Assembly (NCBI GenBank): GCA_037903475.1
Contig: JBAJFG010000105.1
Location: forward strand, 62,001 to 126,000
Source: Ancylostoma caninum
Lineage: Eukaryota > Nematoda > Chromadorea > Rhabditida > Ancylostomatidae
DNA length: 64,000 bases
Reading direction: 5' to 3'
Below, one piece after another: positions 20,855 to 46,104 of this stretch; the stretch's first letter is position 1, and each line of letters begins with the position of its first letter. The notes beneath the pieces are model-generated. The model was not told the DNA's origin, ran no database searches, and saw only the letters and a list, made by a program, of their open reading frames with translations. The translations under genes and the position numbers were made by a program.

Positions 20855-23800
20855 CTACTCATTTTTCTGTTTTCTCTTGCGATAGATTACGAAGCATAGT
20901 TTCAGAATTATGAACTTTAAAAGTTTATATATGACAAATAAAACAAAGGCAAAAGCAGAGAGCAGGAAGGTGATGACGTCCAGAGAATGATACTGAATGA
21001 AGTTCAGTTTAGTTCCCGCGGGCACAAGGTTGTCCAGCGTTCTAAACTCAGCGACAAACTCTGCCCACGAAACGATCAGGTGTGCTGCACTCACAGGTTG
21101 TTTCCTCACCATTCGCGAAAGACGTTCGACGTTACGGGAGAAGCTTAAGCACATAGTTAGGCACACACACTAATACCAAAGTAAATGTTACTACATACCT
21201 ATGATCTGTGAGAATTGTGTCCAGCGCCTTGGCGATCACATCTGCGCTGAGATCGCTTTTGTGAATGGTCACAGCGAATCGATGCCTTTCAGCGAGTAGC
21301 GCGTTCTTTGGCTGATCCCCAAACAAGGGTATGGTGATCAGGGGAACTCCAGCCGATATGGATTCCTTCATAGGAGCCAATCTTCCATATCTTTTGAAAT
21401 AAATTATATTTCTGAACACATGAATACCTGTACGCTGTTGTATCCTCCATGAGTTATAAACGCCTTGATTTTCGGGTTTTGCAAGAGGTCGGATTGGGGC
21501 AACCACTTGAATACATGGACATTTGGCGGAAGTTCACCTGTAAAGAGATGCTCTAGAATATAGTCACATACGTAGTTTAGTTTCGAGAATGCGACTCTTT
21601 TTAAAAAAGTGAACGGTAATGAAAGTGGTTTCTTTAAATAGATCTATCACTATGATGCCAAAGAAATGGCTCTTTCGAATGATTTACGATTTTCATGTGA
21701 ACACTCAAACAGCTCGTCAAATATGGTATCGAGGTAGTGTTGGACCGGTATTTGCTGCTGCTTCTTCTTCTGACAAACTTTTCACTTGCCGTCCGCTTTT
21801 TTTTTTCGAGTGCAACGGAAATGTCGTCTAAAGAGCAAAATGTAGAGATTTTTTAGGTACTTCTGGTGGCCATACGATCTAAGGGTGAGCAAAGCTGCAT
21901 AAGTGTAATCTAGATGAAAAAAATTTAATAGTTAGAAGCGATACCTTGCAGGTCTGTTCCAACATATCTCCAGATGAAGTGGTAGTTCGGAAAACGCTTG
22001 AAAGCGTCAATGAAAGCCAATTTCCAACTTCCTGGCATCTTTTCGCTGGGAGTAACTGAACCAAACGAGAACACAACAATTCCTTCTGCACGGTCCACAA
22101 TTCGCTGGAATTCCTGCAAAACGGCGATGTAGAAACTAAAGCAGAAACAGAACGAATTGCGCATTCAATGGAAATATGCGTTGCTCCAAAATTGATGTTC
22201 TTCTTTATAGAAGACCGCATGAACCTGCTGATATATCATTCATGTTGGTTAGGTTATGCTACATTTATAGCGCATCGGAGTCCGATCTGGTCGGATAACC
22301 GATTGATACGTATAATTCGTTACCCGACCGATTGGACTCCGATGCACTACAAACATAGGTACGATAGTGATGAGACAGGGGTCTAAAAGTGAAGGTTGTC
22401 TGGGTCAGAAAAGTGAAGATTGTTCACCAACCACTTCGATGAAGGTGAGGATGGTAAAAAAAGTGAAGTTTACAGAGTGCGAGATAGTGAAGCCTTTTTT
22501 TAAAGATAGTTCGCATCGAAAAAGCTCTAGTATTGCTCAAAAAGGGGGAAAGATTGTACATTCAGAGGCGGAATGTTAAATATGCTCTTAATCTCCACAT
22601 TCTCACTCTAACATGTCAGCTGACATGTTAGAGATTTGCACTGATGCCCTGCTTTCGTGCGGGGAGCCACACTCAGCGCAGCGCTGGTAGCGTCTCAGCT
22701 TGATTTCCGCTAAATATTTCGGTAATCTCATAAAACTGTGCGTTGCGCAATTGTCAGTAATTTTCTTTATGAAATTATCTACGAAATGACACCAAGAACT
22801 ACCAGGAATCCACGAAGAAATCAATTTTTCAAAATCTAGAGGGGGGATTTGCGTCCTTCGAAATTTCTCGGCAATTTTCGAAAAATCGTGACCTGCGCAG
22901 TTATCGGTCAAACTGCCGACAGCCTTGCGCAGGGGTCATAAAAGCAAGTGCCTTTGTCTGAAACTGGCGCAGAAAACAGGCCATGTCTGAAAACACTTTT
23001 TCGCTAAATATCTCTTTCAGTTCGGAAATTCAGTTGTTGCGCAGTTATCAGCTGCCAAGCCCGTGTGATTCCGGATAGAATGGTATATAATACTTGGTAC
23101 TTCCTTTCATGCTGGGCTGAAAAAGCCTGCCTGAGATAAATGCTCCGTGTAGCTCGTGGGGGTTAGCGAGAGAGCACGCAATATGAGAGGGCGCCCGACG
23201 CGGGGATGAGACGGACGGGGCATTTGTCTCACCCTGGATTCTCAGTCGGGAGTGAACGAAACTATCTAGAATTATATGTCACTCTGCTCAGAATTTCATG
23301 TTGAGTTCAGCTGATAACTGCTCAACTTTCACTTCTCGTAAATAAAGAAGATATCATGGTGTTTACGTTTCAGGAGATTTCTCAATTATTCTTGGCTGCA
23401 TTTCTGTCGCACCACCTAGTGTAACAACGCAGTGTTATTCCGTCTGACAACTGCGCAACACATACTTTTCCAAGTTGACGCTGATAGTCCAGGCCAAAGC
23501 TCAGATTTCAAGCATTCTCATGCCTATATTCTCAACAGTTTTTCTCAACCCGTTTTCGCCGACGACTTCTGAGCTTCATATCTCCTAATGCTGTTTTGTA
23601 TGTAGAATTTAACCAACAACTGCGCCTTCCATGTATTTCTTCCTTTTCCAAACAAAAAGTGCGACTTTCTGCACCCTATTGCGACCCGGGGCTGCGCCCC
23701 GGATCGAACTTATCCTCTTCCTCGCAGGTGAACGTTCCCCCAAAGACGCGACCGTAAGCGATGGTGGGTTGAGACACGTCTCAGGTTATCGTACCTATGA

Positions 23801-26800
23801 ATACAAACAAAGCTTTAGAGTTGTTCGAGGTGGTTGTCATTGACCGCAACACATTTCAGTCACCACACATCTTCGTAAAACAGGTAGGCAAACATAAGGT
23901 AGGATTATAGGGTGCCATAAGGGCAATTTATACTGGATGCGTGCGACTGACGCGCGTGCGTCTATAAGATGAAGAGTAGGGTCCAGTCGCATAGCAGTCG
24001 CATCGCAGTCGCAGCTCAGACGCACGCGTTTACGACCTCGCCGCGCGTTCTTTTCATTGAGGATCTACATACCGTGTTGACCGGTCTTCATGAAAAAAAA
24101 CCCTTGCAAATGGATGCGTGCGACTGATGCACGACTGACGCACGCAGCTAGTATAAATTGCCCTATGGTGAACCTCTAAGCGTTTCAGCGCGATCATTCT
24201 TTCCGGATAAAGAGTCATATGTGAAAAGGGCAATTTATGTTAGGGTGCGTGCGTCAGACGCATTCGTTTGTGAAGGATTTTCCATGAAGACCGGTCAACG
24301 CAGCATACAGTGAAAATAAGGTGCGACTGCAGTGAGGCCACAGACGAGTGCGTTTGAGCTGCGTCAGCGATGCGTATCGCCCTATCCTTCGTCACGATGC
24401 ACGCGCGTCAAACGCACTCATCTTGTAAAAACAGTCCTAAAGCTTAATTACCGTGCTCCGAGAAACAAGTAGTACTGCTTCTCTAAACAATGATGGTTGT
24501 AAAGAAGTCCTAAATGCAGCACCCATAGAAATTTTCGTCTCACATATCCCAGCGTTTTCTGGTGTTGTCGAGGCTGCTCAACATCTTCATGAAGCTGACA
24601 CGTTCCACTAGCAGCAAAACACACCTTTTAAAAGCACACGGTTCGGTAAAGTGCAACGGGTGTGGTCGAGTTGCACAAGCCATAGATGGGGACCGATATC
24701 AGAAGATCGATAAAGTAGCCTTTTCAGCGCTGGATCTTCGCGCAATCACTTATTTTTTCTCTGAACAATTTTTACGCTTTTTTTCGGAAGAAATAATGAT
24801 TGAAAATGTATGTGAATCAAGAAATGTGTCACTTGGAAATCAAAACATCATGAAGTTCCCTAATGAAGGAATAGTGACTAGATGAGCACAAAAGCTAGAT
24901 AAAACAATAGTCGAACATGTAGAGACACCGTAAAATGTTAGTAGGGGAGGGTCGCGGGGTACAAAAATGGCGAATGTTACAGAAAAAAAACTAAAACGAC
25001 CAGCAGGGAAAAAAAGTAATTTTCACCGACAAATGTCACAAAACAGCTGATTTCGTTGCGTTTGAGGCAACAAGACAAACACACGACACGCTCGGTGACT
25101 CGTCCGAAGTTGTCGCCATCACGTAGGAATACTTGTTAAAGAGCTGAACTCAGAGTGTTTTCGATGCAGCTTTTGTACGAGAACTGTCCCGTTTGTGCCC
25201 AAAGTTAAACTGAAAATCTGGGTAGCGAATAATTCCGTGGGTGCTGCCTTTGATAAAATTGAGTTTTTGACGCCACAGAGCTATAACAGGCTACGCGTAC
25301 ATATCCATCCACCAGTGGCGGTCATTTCCATCAGTTTTACCTGTCAGGACTGTGACATTCAACCTTTTCATGCTCTCTCTCCATGGTGATCTAGTTATAA
25401 ATATTCAAATAGCTTTTTTCAAATTTTGGAAGATTTAAATCTTCTAAAAAATCCGAGAATAAAATTGAAATAGTGAAAATCAGCCCACCTTAGCTAGTGG
25501 TTTCACGTCTTTTAACTGCATCCCAACACCACCGATATTCACTATTTTCGCCAACGTTGGCCTTGGGATATCGTAGAGATCGTTTGAGTTCACCATCACC
25601 TTAGCTTTGAAATTATGGTTGTTATCGAAGGTCGGCTATATTCTAGAGGATTCACCAACGGGCATTGTTCAGCTAGTTCGATCAGGTCGGGGAACTTTGG
25701 ATCCAGCAACTCTCGAAATAAAGCGGTCTCCTTATCAGCCAATATCCTTCAATTAAGCCATAAGGTATTTGTGTAATGTATCAACTATCTGCTAGGCATT
25801 AAATTTCTCCCACACAAATTTGCATGAGAAATCATGTATAAAGATCTTGTAGTTCACCGAACCATTTCCACACAGGTATTGTTAGAGTGTGGCCAGCTAA
25901 GCTCTTAGTCCTTTCCAAGAAGTTCATATGGTCGGTGCTTTCCATAATAATGGCTGAAAACATGATGTGCTTAATTATAACGAGAATACAAAATAGGATT
26001 CATGGCTCAAGACCAAAACCAAGTATCACCATGTAGGTGCCTCAACTATGTACAGCATAGAATGACTCACGTGGGACATAGCTAGGAATACGAGGTACTC
26101 CCATGTAATGAGCCACAACGTCCATTAAAGCGGCACTAAATATGAGCGGTGATATAGTGACTAATTAGTTAAGGATGCTGCTATACTCTACGCGGAGTAT
26201 AGTATTTAGCAGGCCACGGCGCGATGGCGACTCCCGTTCACAATCAATAAGCAACAGCGCCACAGTAGCCAGCGACGGCGACGAGGAGTAGCATAGTCCG
26301 CGTGTAGTGTTGCGAAGTGCAATCTAACACGAAGACTCCATGAAAGTACCTGTTAAGCCAGATCCATGCAGGAATTTTGGCACGATAAATGAGCCCAATT
26401 GGACAAAGATTGAACACATAACTGAACGCAAGGTCAAACTTTTCTCCAGCTAGCCAATCATGAAATTCTTTGTTCTCCAACACTTCTGCAATTATTTTGC
26501 CATCGTTTATGATCATTTATGATCTATTCTATTGTTTGTTGTGGGAAGTTCATTGAGTTCATAATAGCGTTTCTCACTTCGACAAGATCCTATGAAGAGC
26601 GAAAACATGCGATTCATGCTTTCTCGCATCCTGCGATCCCACATGGGAAGATCCTGAAAAGGAACGGAGTCCCTGCAGCGGTAAGCATAGGAAGAAAACA
26701 CCCATTTGAAAACAAGAATGAAAAGGAATGTCATTGTAAATGTTCTACTTAATTAGGATATTAAGAATACGTAAGCGGTGCCAACCTGAAACATAAATTC

Positions 26801-28302
26801 CTCTTGTTCTGCCAGGAATTCTTTCCTGTCAAGACCAACAGATGCATTGACATAGTGAACTGAACACATTGTATTGGATTGGGAAACAAGTTCGTGTGGT
26901 TTTTTTCCACATTGATTTTTCATGGTGATGCTTTGCTTAATTGGCTGTCATAGACTATTTTGCAGCTCTTGTTTTGCCATTTCCCACTGCTACAACTACG
27001 TCGTTCGAGTCCCGCTATACCTTGATTTCTGCCGCATAGGATGTAACCCTCCAAGTTGACAGGAGTGAACGCTCCGCAACTACCTCCCAGGTAAGCATAA
27101 GAACACTTTTTGACAGAGAAGTCGATTTACGGAATGGTTTGAGTGGAAAGTTTGATCTCATTACAGACTATTTTTCTAGTAGACTTTGATACTGTCTGGT
27201 ACAAGATATGAACGCTCATATCTTTGGTCGGTCCAACAGCAAACTTACTTTAAAGGCAGTGCACAAATTTTTAATTTTCTTTCCATAATGATTTTCACAA
27301 GGCACATAAATATTCTGAGATATGTTCGGCTCGTGTAGTCGTTCGCTGCTGAATGACAGTAGTAAGTAGAACACCAAGAATCGTCAAGTAACGTGTGGAG
27401 ATGTTGGCAACACAAGCGGTAGATGCTGCCCGTTGATATGGATTTTTGGTGGAATATGCGCCAGCTTACGCAGATACGGTCGCTTCAATTGCCAAAGGAC
27501 ATTCAGGTGGCAGGATTCGTCGAGTTCATCTCCCGCCATTCGAACAACTCGGAAAACAGTTTCCCAATTTCGTGGGCTTCTAGCGTGTTCCGCATTATTC
27601 CTACATGGATATCGAAATCTCCCTTGAAACCCCGGAATCTGGCAACATCTCAAACTCAAAAATAACTGTGTATGTCGCCTCCAAGTCAACTCTGGATTCA
27701 AATTCACTCTGTTATCGCTTTGTATCTTCTCTTTGAATCGTCCTAGAAGCGCAGATCAAAACAATATAACGGTGATTTCCCCACCCATTTTTCCGATGCT
27801 ACTATGCTTTCCATTCAATAAACTTCTTCCGCGAAGATTCGGCTTAATATTCCAAACAATCAATGAAGACGGAGGATGTTGTGAGGAAACGCTTGTAACT
27901 GCTGGTCAACCTTAGTGAGAGCGATGCAAGTCGATGAAAAGACAAATGTTATAGTGCAAAAAAGTGCCACAGATGAAGCAATAAATTTCAAATATGCTGC
28001 TACAGGACGTACCTTTTACTTCCTCCATGATCTTCACGAATTTAGATTCAGCACCATCCAGGGCTGATATCATCACCATTGTGACGTCATGGCCGGCCCT
28101 GGCTAGTGTCTCAGCGACGCGACTGCTGAAAATTACCTAAATTTATAAAATTCCCTTTAGTGACAAAGAACAGCAACAGTGGTAGAAAATTCCAGTTTCT
28201 TACCTGGCTGTTAGCTATGTTCGGAACAAAGAGAACCATTTTATAGGCATTGCTGGATGAAAATAGTAATGCGCAAAACGGAAGAATTCTTAGTAATAGC
28301 AT
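20855..28302 (-). CDS. UDP-glucuronosyltransferase, complete (UGT-B)
   Basis: Thirteen minus-strand exons: 28204-28302, 28013-28136, 26786-26859, 26578-26653, 26350-26485, 26071-26135, 25872-25953, 25656-25746, 25489-25599, 21945-22113, 21428-21537, 21199-21365, 20855-21143; 1593 nt = 530 residues, the usual UGT length. It starts at the ATG at 28302 with a signal peptide ([18 protein letters not shown]). The UDP-sugar signature [24 protein letters not shown] lies at about 354-377 and the sugar-contacting DQ at about 396-397. The membrane helix is at about 491-513, followed by a short basic cytosolic tail (RKRKQKNE). One doubt: exon 7 keeps phase only with a donor at 25871 (GTGGAA); the better-looking GTGAAC donor at 25857 is out of phase. 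Intron 9 is 3.4 kb and repeat-filled. The catalytic His position reads Gln (NSQ), as in UGT-A. Confidence 0.88.
22606..22633. repeat. 28-bp perfect palindrome
   Basis: CTCTAACATGTCAG is followed directly by its reverse complement, with no spacer. It lies in intron 9 of UGT-B. It marks the left edge of a stretch to about 23640 in which GCGCAGTTATC-like and GATAACTGCGCA-like motifs recur in both orientations. Confidence 0.8.
23922..24165. mobile_element. GC-rich MITE, GCGTGCGTC family
   Basis: Ends are TAAGGGCAATTTATACT and AGTATAAATTGCCCTA (terminal inverted repeats of about 16 bp). The inside is rich in GACGCACGCG/TGCGTGCGACTGA blocks. Non-coding, in intron 9 of UGT-B. Relatives lie at 24228-24430 and 44321-44570. 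Confidence 0.75.
24228..24430. mobile_element. GCGTGCGTC-family MITE, second copy
   Basis: Begins AAAGGGCAATTTATGTTAGG and carries TGCGTGCGTCAGACGCA, GAAGACCGGTCAACGCAGCA and GCGCGTCAAACGCAC blocks. It is diverged and partly inverted relative to the neighbour at 23922. The right terminal repeat is decayed. Confidence 0.6.
24511..25252. repeat. Repeat bounded by GCAGCACCCA ends
   Basis: Left end AAATGCAGCACCCATAGAAATTTTCG; right end CCGTGGGTGCTGCCTTTGA in the opposite orientation. The inside is non-coding as far as I can tell. It could be a 740-bp element or two nearby single ends. Confidence 0.4.
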
Positions 28303-28477
28303 CTCCAATTCAAAAATCAGAATTGTTCCTCTCCGGTGGCCCGGTACTGGGCGAAAACAAACTGGTGGAAAACAATACTGCTGTCATAAGAATTTAGAGC
28401 TTGATACGATAACAGTGTGTGATAGCGTGCATATTTTCTTCAAAGATAGCGGAGACAGAACACACAGAGAATTCCAC

Positions 28478-28912
28478 CGAAGGGCAGCACCGTCAATTCT
28501 CATTATCCAGGTCCTGAATGTTTCGAAGCGTGAGCGATCTGGTCCCAATACTTCAGCTAAAGTTGGATCATCGTAGGCATCAGTTTCTCAAGATATGAGC
28601 GGTTACATGGATGTGTCACAACATTTCAATGGGGACGAGCTGTAGAATGGAAAGAATGAGCATTTTGTTTGCAATCACTGTCTTTCTTTACGATAAAACC
28701 TGTTTTTATTTCCGCCACCTTCGATTTCGACAAGCGCAACTTGCCCACCATCCTAAACGGTCCAAACTAGGGCCACAAAAACCTTTTTTCTCTCTCGTAA
28801 GATTAGAAATTCCACAACATTCGTTCTTTCTTAACATAGTCCTGAATCGAGGATTAGAGCAAAATCCGAGAGAGGAAAATTATCACGGGTGCTGTGTGCT
28901 GTTTTTAAAGGC
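28478..28912. repeat. Interspersed repeat, about 435 bp
   Basis: Starts CGAAGGGCAGCACC and ends near GGGTGCTG...TTTTTAAAGG. The inside aligns with 32008-32432 by shared landmarks: GCATCAG..TTCTC.AGATAT, TGTCTTTCT, and a GGCCACAA after a TCC/AACT segment. The family is non-coding. Confidence 0.5.
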
Positions 28913-29328
28913 ATTCCGGCCTCAAACTCGTTCTTGAGATTTTTAGGTTAAAATAATCTCCGGGAACTGATGATCACAAGGGTATATGCAAAATTGCCGA
29001 GATTTTAAGAAAATTCGTATTACTTATGAGAGTTCCTTATCAGCTCTCTAAAGAAACTGCGCTCCATGTGTGACTAGCAAAGAAGTTCACGGTCCGCAAA
29101 CTCTGCAATACCGCCTTGGCTCCGGTTCTAATGCTTGATTGCAGGGCTTCCACACCACGCACTCAGGTCGACCTCCTATAAGGTGGTATGATTCCTTGGC
29201 TCACAGAAACAACAGCGGTGCTTCCGTTTCCGTGAAGGTCAACTGGTCGAGTAGGGTTCAACATCGATCAATGTGGAAAAGAGTTGGGACCCGCGTGTGG
29301 CCAACCGCCGTGCCGAGGAACGGCTAAG

Positions 29329-29612
29329 GTAGCGCGCAGAGTTGGCTGCCGCACGTGCGGTGCTTGCCTGCGTGCGTTTGAGTGATTCGATGGATATTGA
29401 CCCATTGTCGTGACGATTTTGGCCGCACGCATCTACGTTTGGAACGGCACCACCGCGCGGCATCATACTGCCGCAGGCAGCGTTCTCGAGCAAGGAATTG
29501 GCAGCGAACGCGCCGCTAACGGCGTCGCGTTCACGTTTTGCGGCGCCCGCAATCTCTCAAACGCACTGAAGCACCGCACGCACGTGCGGCAACTCTGCGC
29601 GCAGTCTAAGTA
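29329..29612. mobile_element. GC-rich fold-back MITE
   Basis: Left arm starts TAGCGCGCAGAGTTG..GCCGCACGTGCGG; right arm ends GCACGTGCGGCAACTCTGCGCGCAG. Inner blocks CGTGCGTTTGAGTG and CAAACGCACTG also pair. Strongly GC-rich in AT-rich surroundings; no genes inside. Confidence 0.7.
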
Positions 29613-30861
29613 CGTACATAAGTCAGGAAGTACATTGATTCATTGTCATCGGAATAACTTTGCTGACTTTCACTTACAGGTCATTGGAAAAGGATCATTG
29701 AACTTCGGTAATATGCTGATCACCAAAAAATTTTTAAGAAAATTTTTGAAGGTAGCACCCACGATGACCTTCATCTCTGAACTTTAACTCCACTTCAACG
29801 TTTTGACTCAGCCCGCTGGTATGAGTTATCCTGCCTTGCAAAAATAGCCTTGGCGCGACATTTGGAACGAATAAGCTGTTTTCGCCTGCAATCGTTCCAT
29901 CGTTTATTTGTCAATAACTAAGAAGCGAAAAAGAAATCACCAGAAAGTAGTTAACTGCCATTGACATCTGTAGGTCGATTGTGTCGATTGAACTGTGCCC
30001 ATAGTGGGCAACAGAACAGAAGCCCAGTAGGGCAGCAACACATGCTCGAAGTTTGGTCCGATTCTCTTAGTCACGTACATACTATGTGAAAACTTCTGCC
30101 GTCCAAAAGCGAGGGTGTGCTAAATATGTGGCTGCCACTATACATATATGCATCCGTTTATGCATGAAAAACTAACTCCGGAGTATGCGTATAGTGCATT
30201 CGGGACAGAAGGAAAGCTAAACAATTTTGTTTCTTCAAGTAACGATTTCGAGAACTATTTAAACATGCAGATACTCGAGTATGAGAGAGCCCTGAAGTTT
30301 CGCTGTCCAATGTTGGTACATTTCCACTCATTCTAAATATTCGATATTCGAAAGCAAAAATATTCGATTTCGAGTAAATGGAAAATTCAAATTTTCCAAC
30401 ATTGAAGACCAATACAAGCTGTAGGAAAGAGAAGAAGAGCTATAGGGTTTTCCTATTCTCTAATTCCCGGACGTTTTTATTGTTTACTAAATAAACTAAG
30501 TTGTTATTGAATCAGTAAAATTATTCGTTTTATTCTGGCATATATATAGCTGGTAACCGACAACGTTCACGGAAACTTTCACGGATGTTGCCAATGAAAC
30601 GCTGACCCGATGGCCAGCGATGTACACGTGGCAACACGTATCATCTAGCCTTTTGCTGCTGTTATTTTTTTGTTTTTTTTTTTGGAGGAGTTTGTCCAAT
30701 CAAGATAGGCTCCACCAAACAATGCAAGGCTCCGCCTAACAATGCACCATCTCTGTCATTAAATCCGTTCTGGTTATAGAAGGGCTCTGCGTGCAAACGA
30801 ATATGTGAAACTATAATTTAATCCTTAACAAAAGTAGGCTATTAATAAAACTTTAACAAAT

Positions 30862-43524
<12,663 letters not shown>

Positions 43525-44320
43525 ACCCTGGAACCGCTCACTCTAGGGAAGTCACCGACTTTAAACCATTCACAATTCAAAATCGAGCTATTCGGAAGCA
43601 ACTTAAATAATTAAACAATGTAATTAACCGGATTGTCCGATTAACACCAGACTCTCAAGCTTACTTTTATGCTTGCTTCGCTAACTTTGAGTCCTAGTAC
43701 TTCACGACATTGAGCGCTTCTTGTGCAGTTGGTGCGCTTTTTGATGCCAGCACATCATTCACAAACATCTTAAACTACTAATGTAGTGATGGAGGTCTCC
43801 GCCATTCCTCTCATCTCTCTGTGGACCCGTTTTTCAGCACACATATCATGCTCACCGCTTTACCCGCCTCTCTATCTCACAAAACTTTCTGAAACTGCGC
43901 AAAAGCGGTTACTTGAGGTGCTGGACACGACTACCAATGTTATTTTGCATGGTATCGCCGTTTTCATGATGAAATCAGCATTTTCTTCCGACAACTGGCC
44001 GGCCAAAGATGACTGGCCGCACGCTAGAATTTAGCAAGACGGGGCAAGATGGAAGGACAACGACATGGGCGGGTTACCAGCTCGAAAGTAGGGAATTTTA
44101 CAAGAAACGGGTCCCTGGCTTTGTAAGAGGTGCGCCGGTGCCCAGTAGTGGGAAAGATGTCATCGGGCGGGTCCACGGCAGTTGCAGTGAGCCTGAGCGC
44201 TCAGCGTGGTCCGATAGATCAAGCTTATGCTAGTCAAGAGAAAGTGTGTTAATGTCACAACCACACCGTATTCCACTACTCAAGTGAGTTTTTCAAAGAG
44301 CTGCGTTCTTCTACGGGTTG

Positions 44321-44570
44321 ATTTGTATTGTATGCGTTCGTTCGACGCGCGTGTAGCTTCGTGATAGAGGATATACGCCCTGTCGCAGTTCTGAGGCAGC
44401 TCAGACGCAGGTGAGACGCACGCGTGGTGGTCTTGGGGCGGTCGTGCGACATATTTACTCAGGGCATGCATGCGTGCCGCGTCGATCGGTCTCCATGGTG
44501 GATTCTTCGCAAATGGATGCCCGCGGAAGAAGCACGACTGACGCACGCATCTAGTGTGAGTTCTCCCTTT
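44321..44570. mobile_element. GCGTGCGTC-family MITE, third copy
   Basis: Shares CGACGCGCGTG, CAGCTCAGACGCA, GACGCACGCG, TCGATCGGTCTCCATG, GCAAATGGATGC and ACGACTGACGCACGCA in order with the element at 23922. The ends are decayed (AGTGTGAGTTCTCCCT where the other has AGTATAAATTGCCCTA). Confidence 0.6.
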
Positions 44571-44934
44571 GAAAATTGGCTTTGATAAGCACCCACCATG
44601 CAGGAAGGCCGGTCACTACGAATGAGTGCACCAGATTCGATACGAACTCTTTACGCATCAAAATGTCAGACCTGCTTATTCCACGGAAACTCATGTGACC
44701 TCTTGTTTGTGAGGAACAGAACTGTAATCATCATCAGGGAAAAGAGTAATTCATACCAGGTGCGTTCGCTATAGGCGCGCACCTAGTACTGGATTCGCAG
44801 CGAATTTTCCATAGACGAGTCAACGCAGCATGTACACCATGAATAACAACAGATCGGCACCTTCCTTGATCGCACGGTCACACGACCGAGCCCAGCACGC
44901 TTCCAGTGTAATTCAGATCAAACTAATATTTTAA

Positions 44935-44956
44935 GGTTTAATTGCCCAAGTTTGAG
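44935..44956 (+). other. SL1-like 22-mer in genomic DNA
   Basis: 21 of 22 bases match nematode spliced leader SL1 from GGTTTAATT to CCCAAGTTTGAG; position 10 is G instead of A. It is not followed by the GTAA donor of an SL RNA gene but by AACGCAAACGAGCC and, 27 nt on, an ATG with a 15-codon frame. It therefore looks like a reverse-transcribed trans-spliced message (retrocopy) and not an SL gene. Chance is unlikely at this length. Confidence 0.7.
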
Positions 44957-46104
44957 AACGCAAACGAGCCACAGGACAAGATGGAGGAAGGAGGCAAGAG
45001 GACGGGAAGAAGAGCCAAAGGAGAACGATAGGACCAAAAAGGCAGGAGGTTAGTTATTTTCAATAATTTCCGTGTTCTTATTTCTTGTTTTTTGTTTTTA
45101 TTTTTCAATGGTGTTCCTTCACTGCTGATGAGTTCCGGGGAAGGCCACATTCTTTATCTGTTTTCCGTACAGTGGAAGGAACGAAACGGAAAATAGGTAC
45201 TTTAAAATAGGTTTTTTCTTATTCAACGCGTTCGCGCGTCAGATAAGCGCAACATTTGAGACACACTCAAGACGCAGCTCAAGACGCCGGCAAGGCAAGC
45301 GTGCGTCTGCCACATGTGCACATCCGGCATATATAATACAAATTTGTCTGTTCTCGAACGTGGATAGGCCCCTTTGTTTGTGCCCCAAGTGAGCTCTCTG
45401 AACTGCTCACCTGTCACTGGCAGGAGCATTCCATACTTCGCTGCTCATCGTGGCTATGGCGAATAATGTGGCGTGACAATCCATGGAGCGTTGTTACAAC
45501 TATACTCATCAGTAATGATGTGTTTTTTTGGTTGCTTTTGTCTCAAATCCACGAACGCTAAGGGTATCCATGGCAAAATCACCACACCGTGATGACTGAA
45601 TACTCACCAACATGTGTTATGCCGCCTATATGTTAATTGGAAGATCATGGGTGTACGCCCACGTTTGTGAATCCAAAAGGAAATTTTAGTCAAGTGAGCA
45701 CCATATTCTCTGTGCACGCCCGTAGAACTATAAAAGTTTGCACATGGAATTCAATAGGACTCATAGGTGCCTTTTACCACCTTCGACCCCCCAAAATAAA
45801 ACAAATCAATTTTCCGACCAAGTAATTCAGCAACGTGAACAGCGTGTGTACGGAAATGTATGGGTGCAGAAAAAAAAACGTCCAGTGCTGGCCGTTTAGT
45901 ATGGTGTCGCCAAAGATATTCCTAAAAAGAGATTTGGGGTAGCGCATCTCAAACAGGCAAAAACGCATCGAGGCATAATCGATCCAAAGATGCCCATCCA
46001 CTATCGACACAACCTTGCCATCTTAGCGGAAGTCTCAACGGTTTCAAAAGGTATAGGAACACGTCATCATAGAGTGCAAAAGGCATCTCACCAAAACAAA
46101 AGTC

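Larger units (their letters stand above)
28303..30861. other. Intergenic, repeats only
   Basis: Between the UGT-B start codon and the L-domain gene stop codon. It holds repeats at 28478-28912 and 29329-29612, a short ATTCGA-rich patch at about 30335-30385, and otherwise nothing recognised. The UGT-B promoter should lie at the left edge. Confidence 0.5.
43525..46097. other. Intergenic, repeats and SL1-like site
   Basis: Upstream of the L-domain gene and left of the tRNA array. It contains a GCGTGCGTC-family element, scattered GACGC-rich blocks (44750-44900, 45225-45310), and the SL1-like 22-mer at 44935. No assembled coding exons. Confidence 0.5.

Noticed and set aside
27384..27707. Frames in UGT-B intron 2 (for example [15 protein letters not shown])
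   Set aside because: UGT exons 2 and 3 already join in phase without it and it does not resemble UGT; possibly a repeat fragment.
45774..46097. Possible exon left of the tRNA array (LLKPLRLPLRW frame)
   Set aside because: Frames are interrupted and splice sites do not pair; no domain could be supported.
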